Notes: generated by a model from the sequence alone, not told the origin. Positions 42,227 to 51,679 are shown, numbered from the stretch's first letter. The stretch: 64,000 bases of DNA from Sphingobium sp. AP50 (GCF_900109095.1 NZ_FNYZ01000004.1:186001-250000), one strand, 5' to 3'. Made by a program: numbers and translations.

Positions 42227-43621
42227 ATGAAACTGGCTTGGGCTACCGCCTTTTGCGCCCTTGCTCTGGCGGCCTTGCCCGCGCAGGCGGCACCGGGCAA
42301 AAGCAGCGACCTGCCAAAATCCCGCGTCATCGTGTTGACCGATATCGGGTCCGACCCGGACGACATGGAATCGATGGTCCGCTTCCTGCTCTATGCCAAT
42401 GATTTCGACATAGAAGCGCTGATCCCTTCGACCTCACGGCACCTCAAGGACAGTGTCCACCCCAAACAAATCCTGCGCCGGATAGACGCCTATGCGCAGG
42501 TCCTTCCCAACCTCAAGGCCCATGCCGATGGCTGGCCCAGCGCCGACGCACTGCGCGCTGCGGTAAAGCCCGGCCGCCCCGAATATGGCATGGCGGGCGT
42601 GGGCGCAGGCAAGGACACGCCGGGATCGCAGGCGATCATCGCCGCCGTCGACCGACCCGATCCCCGGCCCGTCTGGATCACCGTCTGGGGCGGCGCGGTC
42701 GATCTGGCGCAGGCGCTCTGGACGGTGCGCGAAACCCGATCGCCCGAACAACTCGCCACATTCGTCAGCAAATTGCGCGTCTATTCCATCTCCGATCAGG
42801 ATAATGCCGGCCCCTGGGTCCGTCGCTATTTCCCCGATCTCTTCTGGATCGTCAGCCTGACCGCGCATCGCCACTATAATCTGTCGACCTGGGGCGGCAT
42901 ATCGGGCGACCGCATGTATTATTTCGACGGGCCGGACTTCACGACCGTTTCCAAGGAATGGTTGCGCGAAAATATCCAGATCGGCCCGCTGGGATCGCTC
43001 TATCCAAATTATGAATTTATCATGGAAGGCGACACGCCCAGCTTCCTCTATCTGGTCCCCAATGGCCTGGGCCATCCGGAGCATCCCGATTATGGCAGCT
43101 GGGGCGGCCGCTATGGCAAGATTTCGGAATGGGACGGCATCTGGACCGACACCAGCGACCTCGTCACCGGCGCGGACGGCCGTACCCGTCAAAGCAACAA
43201 GGCGACCATCTGGCGCTGGCGCGAAGCCTTCCAGAATGACTTTGCCGCCCGGATACAGTGGTCGCTCCAGTCCAGCTACAAGGGCGCCAATCACCCGCCC
43301 CGACTGGTCCTGAATGGGGTCGCAGGGAACGCCCCAGTTGAACTGACCGCCAAACCCGGCGACGTCATCCGCCTCTCCGCTGCCGGATCGGCCGATCCCG
43401 ATGGCGACGCCGTCACCTATGACTGGTGGCAATATCGCGAGTCCGAAGCGACCAACCGCAATCCCCGCGTCGAGCTGCAACGCGGCGATCCGCGCGACAC
43501 CCGCTTCACCGTCCCCGCCGTCGAGGAAGCGACCCGCTTCCACATCATTCTGGAGGCGCGCGATCAGGGCAAACCTGCCCTCACCAGCTATCGCCGCGCA
43601 ATCATCACCGTCAACCCTTAG
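42227..43621 (+). CDS. Exported DUF1593 (Sde182-type) nucleoside-hydrolase-like protein
   Basis: A 464-residue exported protein (signal peptide ending AQAAP). Residues about 30-320 form the DUF1593 domain with VLTDIGSDPDDMESMVRFLL, an Asp cluster like the calcium site of inosine-uridine nucleoside hydrolases. The C-terminal 100 residues (GSADPDGDAVTYDWWQY) form a cadherin/PKD-like beta domain. The family was named after a cellulose-binding protein; its catalytic role is unsettled. The start is ATG 42227, where the signal peptide begins. It ends convergently, overlapping the kinase gene by 11 bases. Confidence 0.83.
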   Translation: MKLAWATAFCALALAALPAQAAPGKSSDLPKSRVIVLTDIGSDPDDMESMVRFLLYANDFDIEALIPSTSRHLKDSVHPKQILRRIDAYAQVLPNLKAHADGWPSADALRAAVKPGRPEYGMAGVGAGKDTPGSQAIIAAVDRPDPRPVWITVWGGAVDLAQALWTVRETRSPEQLATFVSKLRVYSISDQDNAGPWVRRYFPDLFWIVSLTAHRHYNLSTWGGISGDRMYYFDGPDFTTVSKEWLRENIQIGPLGSLYPNYEFIMEGDTPSFLYLVPNGLGHPEHPDYGSWGGRYGKISEWDGIWTDTSDLVTGADGRTRQSNKATIWRWREAFQNDFAARIQWSLQSSYKGANHPPRLVLNGVAGNAPVELTAKPGDVIRLSAAGSADPDGDAVTYDWWQYRESEATNRNPRVELQRGDPRDTRFTVPAVEEATRFHIILEARDQGKPALTSYRRAIITVNP

Positions 43622-44477
43622 CCTGATAGCCCGCCAGCAGCAGCGCCCCGTCCAGCGGATCGCCCAGCATCGGACTCAGCCGCGCCACCGTCCGCGCCCG
43701 CAGCCAGAGCTGCATCCGCTCGGCCAGTCCGCCAACCAGCGTGCAACGGCTCGCCCCCCGTTCGAAAATCGTCTCGATAAACCGCTCGATATGCTGGACC
43801 GCATCCTCGACGATCGATCGGGCGATGGCATCGTCGGCCTCGGCATAATCCATCACCAATGGCGCGAAACTGCCATAATCTTTGGGGCTGGCCTTATCCA
43901 TCCAGCCGATCGCCTGCGCTGTGTCATGGCCGAACCGCTCCGTCACCGCCCGGCTGAGCGGCGTCGTCTGCGATCGCCCATCCAGCGCGCGCAGCGCGTG
44001 GCGCATCGCGCTCAGGCCCAGCGCTGCGCCACTGCCCTCATCGGAAATGGGGAAGCCATAGCCGCCTATGGTGAAATCCCGGCCACCCGCGCGCACCTGC
44101 GCAATGCTGCCCGTACCCAGGATCAGGATCGCCCCATCCCCGCCGCCATGCGCGCCCAGATTGGCGATGAAGGCGTCCGTCTCATAAGCGACCGATGCAA
44201 AAGAAAAGGCGAAATCCTTCAGCGCATCACGCACGCCCGGCCGCGAAATGCCGGCGATGCCCATGCCCGCCCGGATCCTTTCGACCTGCGCCGGGGACAG
44301 CCCCGCCTCCCCGATCGCCTGATCCGACACGGCGCGCAATGTCGCGTACAGCGGCTCCAGCCCGATCCGGGCATTGGCGGTCCCGCCCTGCCCGGTACCG
44401 ATTACTTTGCCATCACTGTCGATCAGCCGCGCGCGACAATTGCTGCCCCCCGCATCGATGCTCAGAAAATAGCTCAT
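43611..44477 (-). CDS. BadF/BadG-type N-acetylglucosamine/N-acetylmuramate kinase
   Basis: A 288-residue ASKHA-fold kinase: phosphate-1 loop SIDAGGSNCRARL, ILGTGSIAQV phosphate-2 loop, FPISDEGSGAALGL and adenosine-site LVGGLAERM. BadF-type members include GlcNAc kinases and the Clostridium MurK that phosphorylates both GlcNAc and MurNAc. In the same operon lie D-lactate dehydrogenase, NagA and NagB-II, with MurQ divergently encoded, so MurNAc 6-phosphorylation is plausible alongside GlcNAc. Its start overlaps the dehydrogenase stop (ATGA). Confidence 0.82.
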   Translation of the reverse strand: MSYFLSIDAGGSNCRARLIDSDGKVIGTGQGGTANARIGLEPLYATLRAVSDQAIGEAGLSPAQVERIRAGMGIAGISRPGVRDALKDFAFSFASVAYETDAFIANLGAHGGGDGAILILGTGSIAQVRAGGRDFTIGGYGFPISDEGSGAALGLSAMRHALRALDGRSQTTPLSRAVTERFGHDTAQAIGWMDKASPKDYGSFAPLVMDYAEADDAIARSIVEDAVQHIERFIETIFERGASRCTLVGGLAERMQLWLRARTVARLSPMLGDPLDGALLLAGYQAKG

Positions 44478-46171
44478 CGTTGCGCCTCCTGTTGCGGCTC
44501 ACCCCAATGGCGCGCCCGCGCCGTCTGGCCGATGCCCGGATTGCACTGGTTGCGCGGATCGATCCGGCGATAGAAGTCCGCCAGATCGGCCTTCGCCTTA
44601 TAGAGATGGCCGACATTATGTTCGGCCGGATATTCCGCCCCGCGCGCGTCCAGCAGCGCCCAGATCCGATGCTCGAACGCCAGCGGGTTCACGCCCTTGC
44701 GCACGATATAATCCTGATGGAACACATGGCACAGAAAATGGCCATAATAGAGGCTGTGGACGCTCTGCGCCGCCAGATCGGGCGGCAATATCTCCTGCCA
44801 GTCCAGCGCATTGCGCGGCAGTGCCACGTCCAGCGGCACGATATCCTCCACGTCGTCCCGGTGCACCGCGCGATAGCGCACCGCTGCCCCCGCCGCGACG
44901 AAGCGATGCAGGAAGGCCTTGGCCGCCAGCGCCGGGCTGCACTCGAAATAGTCGCCCTCCCCGGCGACGAACAGGCCAGACAGCAAAGCGCGCGTCTCTT
45001 CCACCGCCGCCAGCGGCATCTTGAGCAGCAGATGATGCTCGAACCGGTCGCGCCAGGCGCGCATCTCAGGCGGCAGATGATCGGGCAGTAACCGGCCAAT
45101 CCGCTGCATCATCCGGTCGCTGAACCCCGCGCCGACAAAGGGCAGCGCATCGACCCGTGATTTCAGCGCGAACAGCCGGGGCAAGCGATCCGTTCCCAGC
45201 CGCTCGATGGCGACGAACATGTCCTTGCCATAGCGGTCGGCAATATCGAATGCGTTGCGGTGCATATATTCGCCCGCCACTGGCAACTGGCTGAACCCAC
45301 CCAATATGGCGCGCCGGATCGCGGTCAACTGAACCGGATCATTGGTCCCGATATAGAAGGTGGTCGCTCCTTCCTCCTTCACGAAACTGTCGAGCCGCAC
45401 GGCAAAGACGATCATCTTGCCCGCGCTACCCGCCGCTTCATACAGGCACCTTCTGTCGGCATTGAAGCGGGCGGGTGTCGTGCTGTCGATATCGCGCACA
45501 TGGCCGGCATAATCATGGTCATGCGCCCAGCGATCCGCCACCGCATCGACATCCCCGGCCGCAAAGTCGCCACTCTCCAGCCGCCGCAGCATCTCTTCGG
45601 GATCATCGCCCAGCGCCACGCCCAGATGATTGACCAGCCGCAGCACCCCGTCCGCACCAACCTGCGCATGGAGGCTGAGCTGCGTATAGGCCGGCCCCCG
45701 CTGCACCAGCGACCCGCCCGAATTATTGCACACGCCCCCCACTACCGACGCGCCGAAGCAGGAGGAGCCGATCACCGAATGCGGCTCCCGCCCCAGCGGC
45801 GCCAGCGCCTTTTCCAGCGCATAGAGGGTCGTGCCGGGCAGGCAGATGACCTGCGCGCCATCCCGGATCAGGTGCAGCCCATCGATCCGCGTCGTGCTGA
45901 TGATGACGCAGCCGCCCGGATAGTCGTCGCCATCGGGCGTCGATCCGCCGGTCAGCCCGGTATTGGACGCTTGCATGATGATCGACACGTCCGACGAGAC
46001 ACAGGCCTGCACCACGCGCCATTGTTCGACCAGACTGCCCGGCCGCACCACCGCCAGCGCTTCGCCCGATCCGGTGCGATAGCCATGGCGATAGCGCGCG
46101 GTCGCCTGCGCCCCGGTCAGCACATGGCGGGCGCCCACGATCGCGCGCAACCGGGGCAGCAGATCAGTCAC
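44474..46171 (-). CDS. dld: Quinone-dependent D-lactate dehydrogenase
   Basis: A 565-residue FAD protein close to E. coli Dld (571 residues). The FAD-binding stretch QASNTGLTGGSTPDGDDYPG and the VVGGVCNNSGGSLVQRGPAYT region are typical of Dld rather than of FAD/Fe-S glycolate oxidases. It is a membrane-peripheral enzyme oxidising D-lactate to pyruvate with quinone. The start is GTG 46171, overlapping the nagA stop (GTGA). MurQ, encoded divergently, yields D-lactate from MurNAc-6-P, which explains this gene's presence. Confidence 0.88.
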   Translation of the reverse strand: MTDLLPRLRAIVGARHVLTGAQATARYRHGYRTGSGEALAVVRPGSLVEQWRVVQACVSSDVSIIMQASNTGLTGGSTPDGDDYPGGCVIISTTRIDGLHLIRDGAQVICLPGTTLYALEKALAPLGREPHSVIGSSCFGASVVGGVCNNSGGSLVQRGPAYTQLSLHAQVGADGVLRLVNHLGVALGDDPEEMLRRLESGDFAAGDVDAVADRWAHDHDYAGHVRDIDSTTPARFNADRRCLYEAAGSAGKMIVFAVRLDSFVKEEGATTFYIGTNDPVQLTAIRRAILGGFSQLPVAGEYMHRNAFDIADRYGKDMFVAIERLGTDRLPRLFALKSRVDALPFVGAGFSDRMMQRIGRLLPDHLPPEMRAWRDRFEHHLLLKMPLAAVEETRALLSGLFVAGEGDYFECSPALAAKAFLHRFVAAGAAVRYRAVHRDDVEDIVPLDVALPRNALDWQEILPPDLAAQSVHSLYYGHFLCHVFHQDYIVRKGVNPLAFEHRIWALLDARGAEYPAEHNVGHLYKAKADLADFYRRIDPRNQCNPGIGQTARARHWGEPQQEAQR

Positions 46172-47319
46172 TCGCCGCCTTCCTCCATCTGCCCGCCGAT
46201 CCACGTCCGCCGCACCCGTCGGTTCCCGTCCAGATGCACCAGATCCGCGCGCAACCCCGGAGCGATCGCGCCCGTCTGATCCGCTAGCCGCAAAAAGCGC
46301 GCCGGATTGCCGCTGGCCATGCGCGACGCCTCCACCATGGAGCAGCCCATCATGTCCATCGCATTACGGAAGGCCTGCGCCATGCTGAGCGCCGATCCCG
46401 CCAGTGTCCCGTCCGGCCCGCGACAGGTGCCGTCCACCACATGGATGGACTGACCCATCAGGGTAAAGCTGTCCTGCGCGCCGCCCACCGGCGGCATCGC
46501 GTCCGTCACCAGCATCGCGCCGTCCAGCCCCCGTGCCGCCACTGCCACGCGCAGGGCGGCGGGGTGGACATGCAACCCGTCGACGATCAGCCCGAAATGG
46601 CTGTCCCGGTCCAGCAATGCGGCGGCCACCATCCCCGGCTCCCTGCTTCCCATCTGCGTCATCGCGTTGAACAAATGGGTAAAGCCAGTCAAGCCTTCGC
46701 GCAGCGCCGCGACCGCCTGGTCATAATCGGCCAGGCTATGCCCGGCTGCCACCAATATCCCCGCCTCGCGCAACGACCGGATCGCACCGGGCGGCGCCAG
46801 TTCGGGCGCCAGCGTCACTATCCGCCGCCCGATCGTTGACCGCGTCAGCCGTTCCAGCACCTGCGGATCGATGGCGGTGAATTTGGCGGCATCATGAATC
46901 CCCTTCTTCAACGGGTTGAGGTGCGGTCCCTCGATATGCATACCCAATACGCCCGGCACAGCCTGCGCCAGCGCCTCTTCCCCCGCCGCGATCGCCGCAT
47001 CGACCACATCGGCGTCATCGCTGATCAGCGTTGGCAACAAGCCCGTCGTGCCAAATCGCCGATGCGCCCGCGCGATGGCAGTGATCCCATCCACATCGGG
47101 CCCGTCGTTCAACAGCACATCGCCGCCGCCATTGACCTGCGTATCGATGAAGCCGGGCAGCAGCCATCCGCCCTCCAGCGCCACCGTTTCGCACCCATCC
47201 GGCAGAGCATCGCGCGCCACGATGCCGATGATACGCCCGCCCTCGATCAGCAGCGCGCCATCATCCACGATCCCGTCCGGCTGCACGATCGCCGCACCGA
47301 CAAGCGCCTGCCTGTTCAT
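46168..47319 (-). CDS. nagA: N-acetylglucosamine-6-phosphate deacetylase
   Basis: A 383-residue amidohydrolase with PGFIDTQVNGGGD, the metal Glu in HIEGPHLNP, AGHSLADYDQ, THLFNAMTQM, VDGLHVHP and the catalytic Asp in VTDAMPPVG. It removes acetate from GlcNAc-6-P to give GlcN-6-P in the cytosol. ATG 47319 overlaps the SIS gene stop (ATGA) and fits the domain start (MNRQALVGAAI). It has upstream the deaminase that consumes its product. Confidence 0.93.
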   Translation of the reverse strand: MNRQALVGAAIVQPDGIVDDGALLIEGGRIIGIVARDALPDGCETVALEGGWLLPGFIDTQVNGGGDVLLNDGPDVDGITAIARAHRRFGTTGLLPTLISDDADVVDAAIAAGEEALAQAVPGVLGMHIEGPHLNPLKKGIHDAAKFTAIDPQVLERLTRSTIGRRIVTLAPELAPPGAIRSLREAGILVAAGHSLADYDQAVAALREGLTGFTHLFNAMTQMGSREPGMVAAALLDRDSHFGLIVDGLHVHPAALRVAVAARGLDGAMLVTDAMPPVGGAQDSFTLMGQSIHVVDGTCRGPDGTLAGSALSMAQAFRNAMDMMGCSMVEASRMASGNPARFLRLADQTGAIAPGLRADLVHLDGNRRVRRTWIGGQMEEGGE

Positions 47320-48374
47320 AGCGTCCGCGTCACCTTGGCCAGATGCGGCGGCGCGTCGGGATTGCGCCCACGCGCCAACGACAGGGCGTTGGCCAACCCG
47401 TAGAAGCTCTGGATTTGCGCGATCGCGCCCAGCACCGGGTGCACATCCCACTGCCCCGGCAGCGCCAGCGTCGCCGCAGCCACATCATCGGGATGGCCCG
47501 CCGCAATCACCTGCGCCCCGCGCGCCCGGAAATCCTCCAGTCGTTCGCGCAGGCCCGCCCGCGCTTCGTCGATCGGTCCCAGCGCCAGCACCGGATCGCC
47601 CTCGCCGATCAGCGTCATCGGCCCATGCGCCACTTCGGCAATGCTGAAGGCTTCGGCATGCAGGCTCGACGTTTCCTTGAACTTCAGCGCCGCCTCGCCC
47701 GCGATCGGCAGGGTCAGGCCGCGCCCCAGCACCAGCATATTGCCCGCGTCTTTCAACAACGGCACCGCACCGGTCCAGTCGGCCGCCACCGCAGCCTCCA
47801 GCACATCGCCGACAGACGCCAAAGCCGCCAGCAACGCCTTATCCTCGCTCCATTCCGCCACCAGATGCGCCAGTGCGACCAGCGTGCCGATGAAGCTCTT
47901 GGTCGCCGCCACGCTCGTTTCCGGCCCGGCATGGATGGGAATGCAGATGTCCGCCATCTGCGCGAGCGGCGAGGCAGCGTCATTGACGATGGCGACCACC
48001 AGCGCGCCCTGCCGCTGCGCATCCGCTGCGGCGGCGATCAGGTCCGGGCTGCGCCCCGACTGCGAAATGGCAATCAGCGGCACGTCCTTGAAGCGCGGCG
48101 ACGTCGCCTTGTACAGCGACCCAATCGAAGGCGCATGGCTCAATGTCGGCATCGCCGCCCGCGTTTCCAGCAGCACCTTGGCAAAGGCCGCCGCCTGATC
48201 CGAACTGCCCCGCGCCAGCGTCGCGGCAAAGGGCGGCGCCAGCGCGCGCAGCCGCGCCCCTACGCCCCGCATCAGATCGGCATTGCGCGCAATCTGCGCC
48301 GCGCAGCGCTCCGGCGCTTCCGCCGCCTCACGCGCCATCAGCGTGGCGCGGCTCTCATCCTGTATCGCGATCAT
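47316..48374 (-). CDS. nagB: SIS-type glucosamine-6-phosphate deaminase (NagB-II)
   Basis: A 352-residue protein with two SIS domains, like the isomerase half of GlmS but without the glutaminase part. ARGSSDQAA, AISQSGRSPDLI, GPETSVAATKS and KETSSLHAEAFSIAEVAHGP are signature stretches; the last holds the catalytic residues. NagB-II converts GlcN-6-P to fructose-6-P and ammonia. It heads the minus-strand operon; ATG 48374 lies seven bases from an ACAATACCA repeat that may be a NagR half-site. Confidence 0.88.
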   Translation of the reverse strand: MIAIQDESRATLMAREAAEAPERCAAQIARNADLMRGVGARLRALAPPFAATLARGSSDQAAAFAKVLLETRAAMPTLSHAPSIGSLYKATSPRFKDVPLIAISQSGRSPDLIAAAADAQRQGALVVAIVNDAASPLAQMADICIPIHAGPETSVAATKSFIGTLVALAHLVAEWSEDKALLAALASVGDVLEAAVAADWTGAVPLLKDAGNMLVLGRGLTLPIAGEAALKFKETSSLHAEAFSIAEVAHGPMTLIGEGDPVLALGPIDEARAGLRERLEDFRARGAQVIAAGHPDDVAAATLALPGQWDVHPVLGAIAQIQSFYGLANALSLARGRNPDAPPHLAKVTRTL

Positions 48375-48380
48375 GCCGAA

Positions 48381-48393
48381 ACAATACCAAATG
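48381..48393 (+). promoter_or_regulatory. Putative NagR half-site, copy 1
   Basis: ACAATACCAAATG lies at the 5' end of the nagB-II gene and is repeated (12 of 13 bases) at 48445-48457, 64 bases away, or about six helical turns. TGGTATT-type half-sites are plausible for HutC-type GntR proteins. The divergent operons lie on either side. Confidence 0.45.
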
Positions 48394-48444
48394 AACGAAA
48401 AAGGGCAATTGGATTTATTTTGGTTGCATCGAAATGCGACAGGG

Positions 48445-48457
48445 ACAATACCACATG
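48445..48457 (+). promoter_or_regulatory. Putative NagR half-site, copy 2
   Basis: ACAATACCACATG, in the same orientation as the 48381 copy, lies 90 bases before murQ and differs from it at one base. Confidence 0.45.
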
Positions 48458-48547
48458 CCAGAACTGCCGCTTGCACGCCCCCTTGCCTGCCGCGCATGAA
48501 GTTGAACCGATCACAGCCGGGCGTCAACGCCCTGCCACGGAGCAGAT

Positions 48548-49438
48548 ATGAGTACCGAAGCCATCGATCCGCGCTATGTCGATATCGACCAATGGCCGAC
48601 CATTCGCGCGGTCGAAGCAATGCTGGAAGGACAGATGGCCGCCATCGCCGCGATCGGATCGCAGGCGGACGCCATTGCACAGGCCGCCGAAGCCGCTGCC
48701 GCATGCCTCGGCACGCAGGGCCGGCTGGTCTATGTTGGGGCGGGCACCTCCGGCCGCATCGCCGTGCAGGATGGCGTCGAACTCTACCCCACCTATAACT
48801 GGCCGCAAGAACGTCTCCTCTTCCTGATGGCCGGTGGCCTCGCTGCGCTGACCGAAGCGGCCGAAGGGGCGGAGGATGATGCCGACGCCGCCCGCGCCGA
48901 AATCGCCGCCGCGTCCATTGGCCCGCAGGACGTGGTGATCGGCGTCGCCGCCAGCGGCCGCACACCCTACACCCTTGCCGCCATCGCCGCCGCCCGCGCG
49001 GCTGGCGCGCTCACCATCGGCATCGCCAATAATGCTGGCAGCGCCCTGACCGACGCAGCCGATCATGGCCTGACCGTGGAAACCGGCACCGAAATCGTCG
49101 CCGGCTCCACCCGGATGAAGGCCGGCACCGCGCAAAAGGCGACGCTCAACATCCTGTCCACCGCCATCATGCTGCGCATGGGCCTCGTCTATCGCGGCCG
49201 CATGGTCAACATGCGCATCTCCAATGAAAAGCTGCGCTTGCGTGGAGAGGCCATGGTGCGCGACATTGCCGATGTGGACATGGCAGCCGCATCGCGCGCG
49301 CTGGATGCAGCGGGACAGGACATCAAGCAGGCGGTGCTGGTTGCCATGGGGGTGGCAACCGACGAAGCGCACCGTCTTCTTGAAATCCACGGCCAGAATC
49401 TGCCGGACGCGATGCGCGCCGTGCAAAGGGGGGAATAG
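48548..49438 (+). CDS. murQ: N-acetylmuramic acid 6-phosphate etherase
   Basis: A 296-residue SIS-domain protein with VYVGAGTSGRIAVQDGVELYPTYN and GVAASGRTPYT, GTEIVAGSTRMKAGTAQK and RMVNMRISNEKLR, all MurQ signatures; the Glu in DGVELYPT region and the one in EGAEDD are candidates for the catalytic pair. It splits MurNAc-6-P into GlcNAc-6-P and D-lactate. A proper ribosome site (CACGGAGCAGAT) precedes ATG 48548. The four genes opposite handle both products. Confidence 0.94.
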   Translation: MSTEAIDPRYVDIDQWPTIRAVEAMLEGQMAAIAAIGSQADAIAQAAEAAAACLGTQGRLVYVGAGTSGRIAVQDGVELYPTYNWPQERLLFLMAGGLAALTEAAEGAEDDADAARAEIAAASIGPQDVVIGVAASGRTPYTLAAIAAARAAGALTIGIANNAGSALTDAADHGLTVETGTEIVAGSTRMKAGTAQKATLNILSTAIMLRMGLVYRGRMVNMRISNEKLRLRGEAMVRDIADVDMAAASRALDAAGQDIKQAVLVAMGVATDEAHRLLEIHGQNLPDAMRAVQRGE

Positions 49439-49444
49439 GGCGAA

Positions 49445-50176
49445 ATGCGGGAAAAACTGGTCGCGCGCGGGGAAGACGGGACGCCGCTCTACCTGCAACT
49501 GGCGCGCAATCTGCGCGATCATATCGAAAGCGGCGGCATCATACCGGGCAATGCCCTGCCGTCGGAACGCGACCTCAGCGAAATGGCCGGCATTTCGCGC
49601 GTCACCGTGCGCAAGGCGATCGAGCAACTGATCGAAGAAGGCGTGCTGTTCCGCAAGCAGGGTTCCGGCACTTTCGTCGCCCGCCGGATCGAAACGCCCG
49701 CCTCCGTCCTGTCCAGCTTCACCCATGACGCCCTGTCGCGCGGCGAAGATCCCGGCGTCATCTGGATGATGAAAAGCTACGCCCAGCCGACCGAGGAGGA
49801 GGCAGCAGCGCTCGCCATATCCCCCTCCGCCCGCGTCGCGCGCCTCGGTCGCGTGCGCCTGTCGGGTGGCGAGCCACTGGCGATCGAACATGCCATTGTC
49901 CCCGCCGATTGCCTGCCCGATCTCACCAGCATCGGCGACTCCCTCTATGAGGCGATGGGCCGCAGCGGCTTTCGTCCCACCTCCGGCACGCAGCGCGTCC
50001 GCGCCTCGCTCGCCACGCCGACCGAAGCCGGACTGCTCTGCGTTCGCCAGAATAGCGAAGTGCTGCGGATCGAACGGCTCACCCGCATTCCTGGTGGCCG
50101 GGCGGTCGAGTTCACCCGCTCCGTCTATCGCGGCGACCGCTATGACTTTGTGACCGAACTCAAGGAAATCGGCTGA
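49445..50176 (+). CDS. GntR/HutC-family regulator, NagR-like
   Basis: A 243-residue regulator with a winged HTH at about 10-75 (LPSERDLSEMAGISRVTVRKA) and a UTRA ligand domain to the C-terminus. UTRA regulators of NagR/DasR type sense GlcN-6-P or GlcNAc-6-P. It lies six bases after murQ and directly before the transporter, so it likely controls both divergent units through the AATACCA repeats at 48381 and 48445 (inference). Confidence 0.88.
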   Translation: MREKLVARGEDGTPLYLQLARNLRDHIESGGIIPGNALPSERDLSEMAGISRVTVRKAIEQLIEEGVLFRKQGSGTFVARRIETPASVLSSFTHDALSRGEDPGVIWMMKSYAQPTEEEAAALAISPSARVARLGRVRLSGGEPLAIEHAIVPADCLPDLTSIGDSLYEAMGRSGFRPTSGTQRVRASLATPTEAGLLCVRQNSEVLRIERLTRIPGGRAVEFTRSVYRGDRYDFVTELKEIG

Positions 50177-51670
50177 ATGACCGCATCGATCGCCGCCGAC
50201 CTGACGCAAGCTCCCGCGCCGGAGCGCCCGCCGCTCCGCACGCTCGGCCTCTATCTCCTCCTCGGTTTTTCCGCCGGCCTACCCTTCTACATGTTCAACG
50301 CGGTGCTGACGCTGCGATTGGCGCGCCACGGCATCGACATCGTCGTTATCGGCTTCTTCGCCTGGATCGCGCTGCTGCCGACCTTCAAATTCGTCTGGGC
50401 GCCTTTGCTCGATCGCTACAGCGTGCCTGGTTTCTCCCGCTTTTGGGGTCGGCGGCGCGGCTGGATCATGCTGTCGCAACTCGGCATCTTCTTCTCCATG
50501 GTCGCCATGGCCTTTACCTCCAGCGACCAGAGCCTGCCGCTCACCGCCCTCTTCGCCATCCTGCTGGCCTTCTGGACCACCACGCTGGAAGTCGCAGCCG
50601 ATGGCTGGCGCATCGAAATGGCGCCAACACAGGCGCAACAGGGGCCGATCGTCGCCGCCAACCTGTGGGGCTATCGCAGTGCCATGGTCGCGGCGGGCAG
50701 CGGCGCAGTGCTGGTCGCCGCCTGGGCTGACTGGACCTGGGCCTATCTGGCCATCGCCATCGCTGCCTTCCTGCCCTTCCCGATCCTCGCCGCCATGCGC
50801 CCCGAACAGGAAGGCGCCAAAGGCCGCACCAGCGCGCTGATCAGCGGCACCCTCGTCAGCCTCGCGATCCTCGCCATCACCGGCGGCGCCACCACGCTGA
50901 TCGGCTGGCTGCTGCTTTCCGCCGTGCAGGGCGCGGGCTTCTCGGCCCAGACCAATGTCACGCCGATCGTGCTGGCGGTCGCCCTGCTCCCCTTTGCCGC
51001 TCTCGCCATCGCCCTGCCGCGCATCCGCCGCCTGCCTGTCGATGCACCTGCGAAAATGCCCGGCTTCATCGCCCCCTATGTCGATATTTTCTGGCGCTAT
51101 GGCTATGCCGTGCTGCCGGTGCTGGCCTTCGTCTCCTTCTATCGCATGGGCGACGTGCTCACCCTCACCCTCTCGCATCCGCTCTGGAATGCGGCAGGAT
51201 ACAGCCTGGAACAGATCAGCATGGCCGACGGCGTCGTCGCGCTTACCTGCTCCATGGCCGGCGTCGCACTGGGCGGCCTTTGCGCCGCACGCCTGCCGAT
51301 GACAGTCGCGCTCATCATCGGCGCCTGCGCCTCTGCGATCGGCAACTGGGTGTTCGTCTGGCTCTGGTATGCCGAACCCTCCGCCTTCGTCCTCTATGTC
51401 GCGGCGGGCGTTGACCAGTTCGGCCATGGGCTGGAGGGCGCGGTCTTCGTCGTCTATCTCTCCATGCTGGTCAGCCCGCGCTATCCCGGCACCCAATATG
51501 CCTTCCTGTCGGGCTTCGCCTTCCTGCTGCCCCGCCTGATCGGCGGCGCGGCCGGCGCGATCCAGAAGCAGATCGGCTATGACGGCTTCTTCATCCTGTC
51601 GGGCGCCTTGAGCTTCGCCGCCATCTTCTTCCTGCCGATCATCATGCGCGTTCGCGCCAGAACCGCGTAA
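50177..51670 (+). CDS. AmpG-like muropeptide/amino-sugar MFS transporter
   Basis: A 497-residue protein with about 12-14 membrane segments. LGFSAGLPFYMFNAVLTLRL, FVWAPLLDRYSVPGF and RRRGWIM are AmpG marks, and the length matches E. coli AmpG (491), an importer of GlcNAc-anhydroMurNAc peptides. It starts directly after the regulator stop. No NagZ or AnmK is encoded nearby, so its cargo may be MurNAc-containing fragments without the anhydro end, or the later enzymes lie elsewhere. Confidence 0.87.
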   Translation: MTASIAADLTQAPAPERPPLRTLGLYLLLGFSAGLPFYMFNAVLTLRLARHGIDIVVIGFFAWIALLPTFKFVWAPLLDRYSVPGFSRFWGRRRGWIMLSQLGIFFSMVAMAFTSSDQSLPLTALFAILLAFWTTTLEVAADGWRIEMAPTQAQQGPIVAANLWGYRSAMVAAGSGAVLVAAWADWTWAYLAIAIAAFLPFPILAAMRPEQEGAKGRTSALISGTLVSLAILAITGGATTLIGWLLLSAVQGAGFSAQTNVTPIVLAVALLPFAALAIALPRIRRLPVDAPAKMPGFIAPYVDIFWRYGYAVLPVLAFVSFYRMGDVLTLTLSHPLWNAAGYSLEQISMADGVVALTCSMAGVALGGLCAARLPMTVALIIGACASAIGNWVFVWLWYAEPSAFVLYVAAGVDQFGHGLEGAVFVVYLSMLVSPRYPGTQYAFLSGFAFLLPRLIGGAAGAIQKQIGYDGFFILSGALSFAAIFFLPIIMRVRARTA

Positions 51671-51679
51671 GGACTCCCT

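Noticed and set aside
47316..48374. GlmS glucosamine-6-phosphate synthase
   Set aside because: The protein has only the two SIS domains and lacks the N-terminal glutaminase domain.
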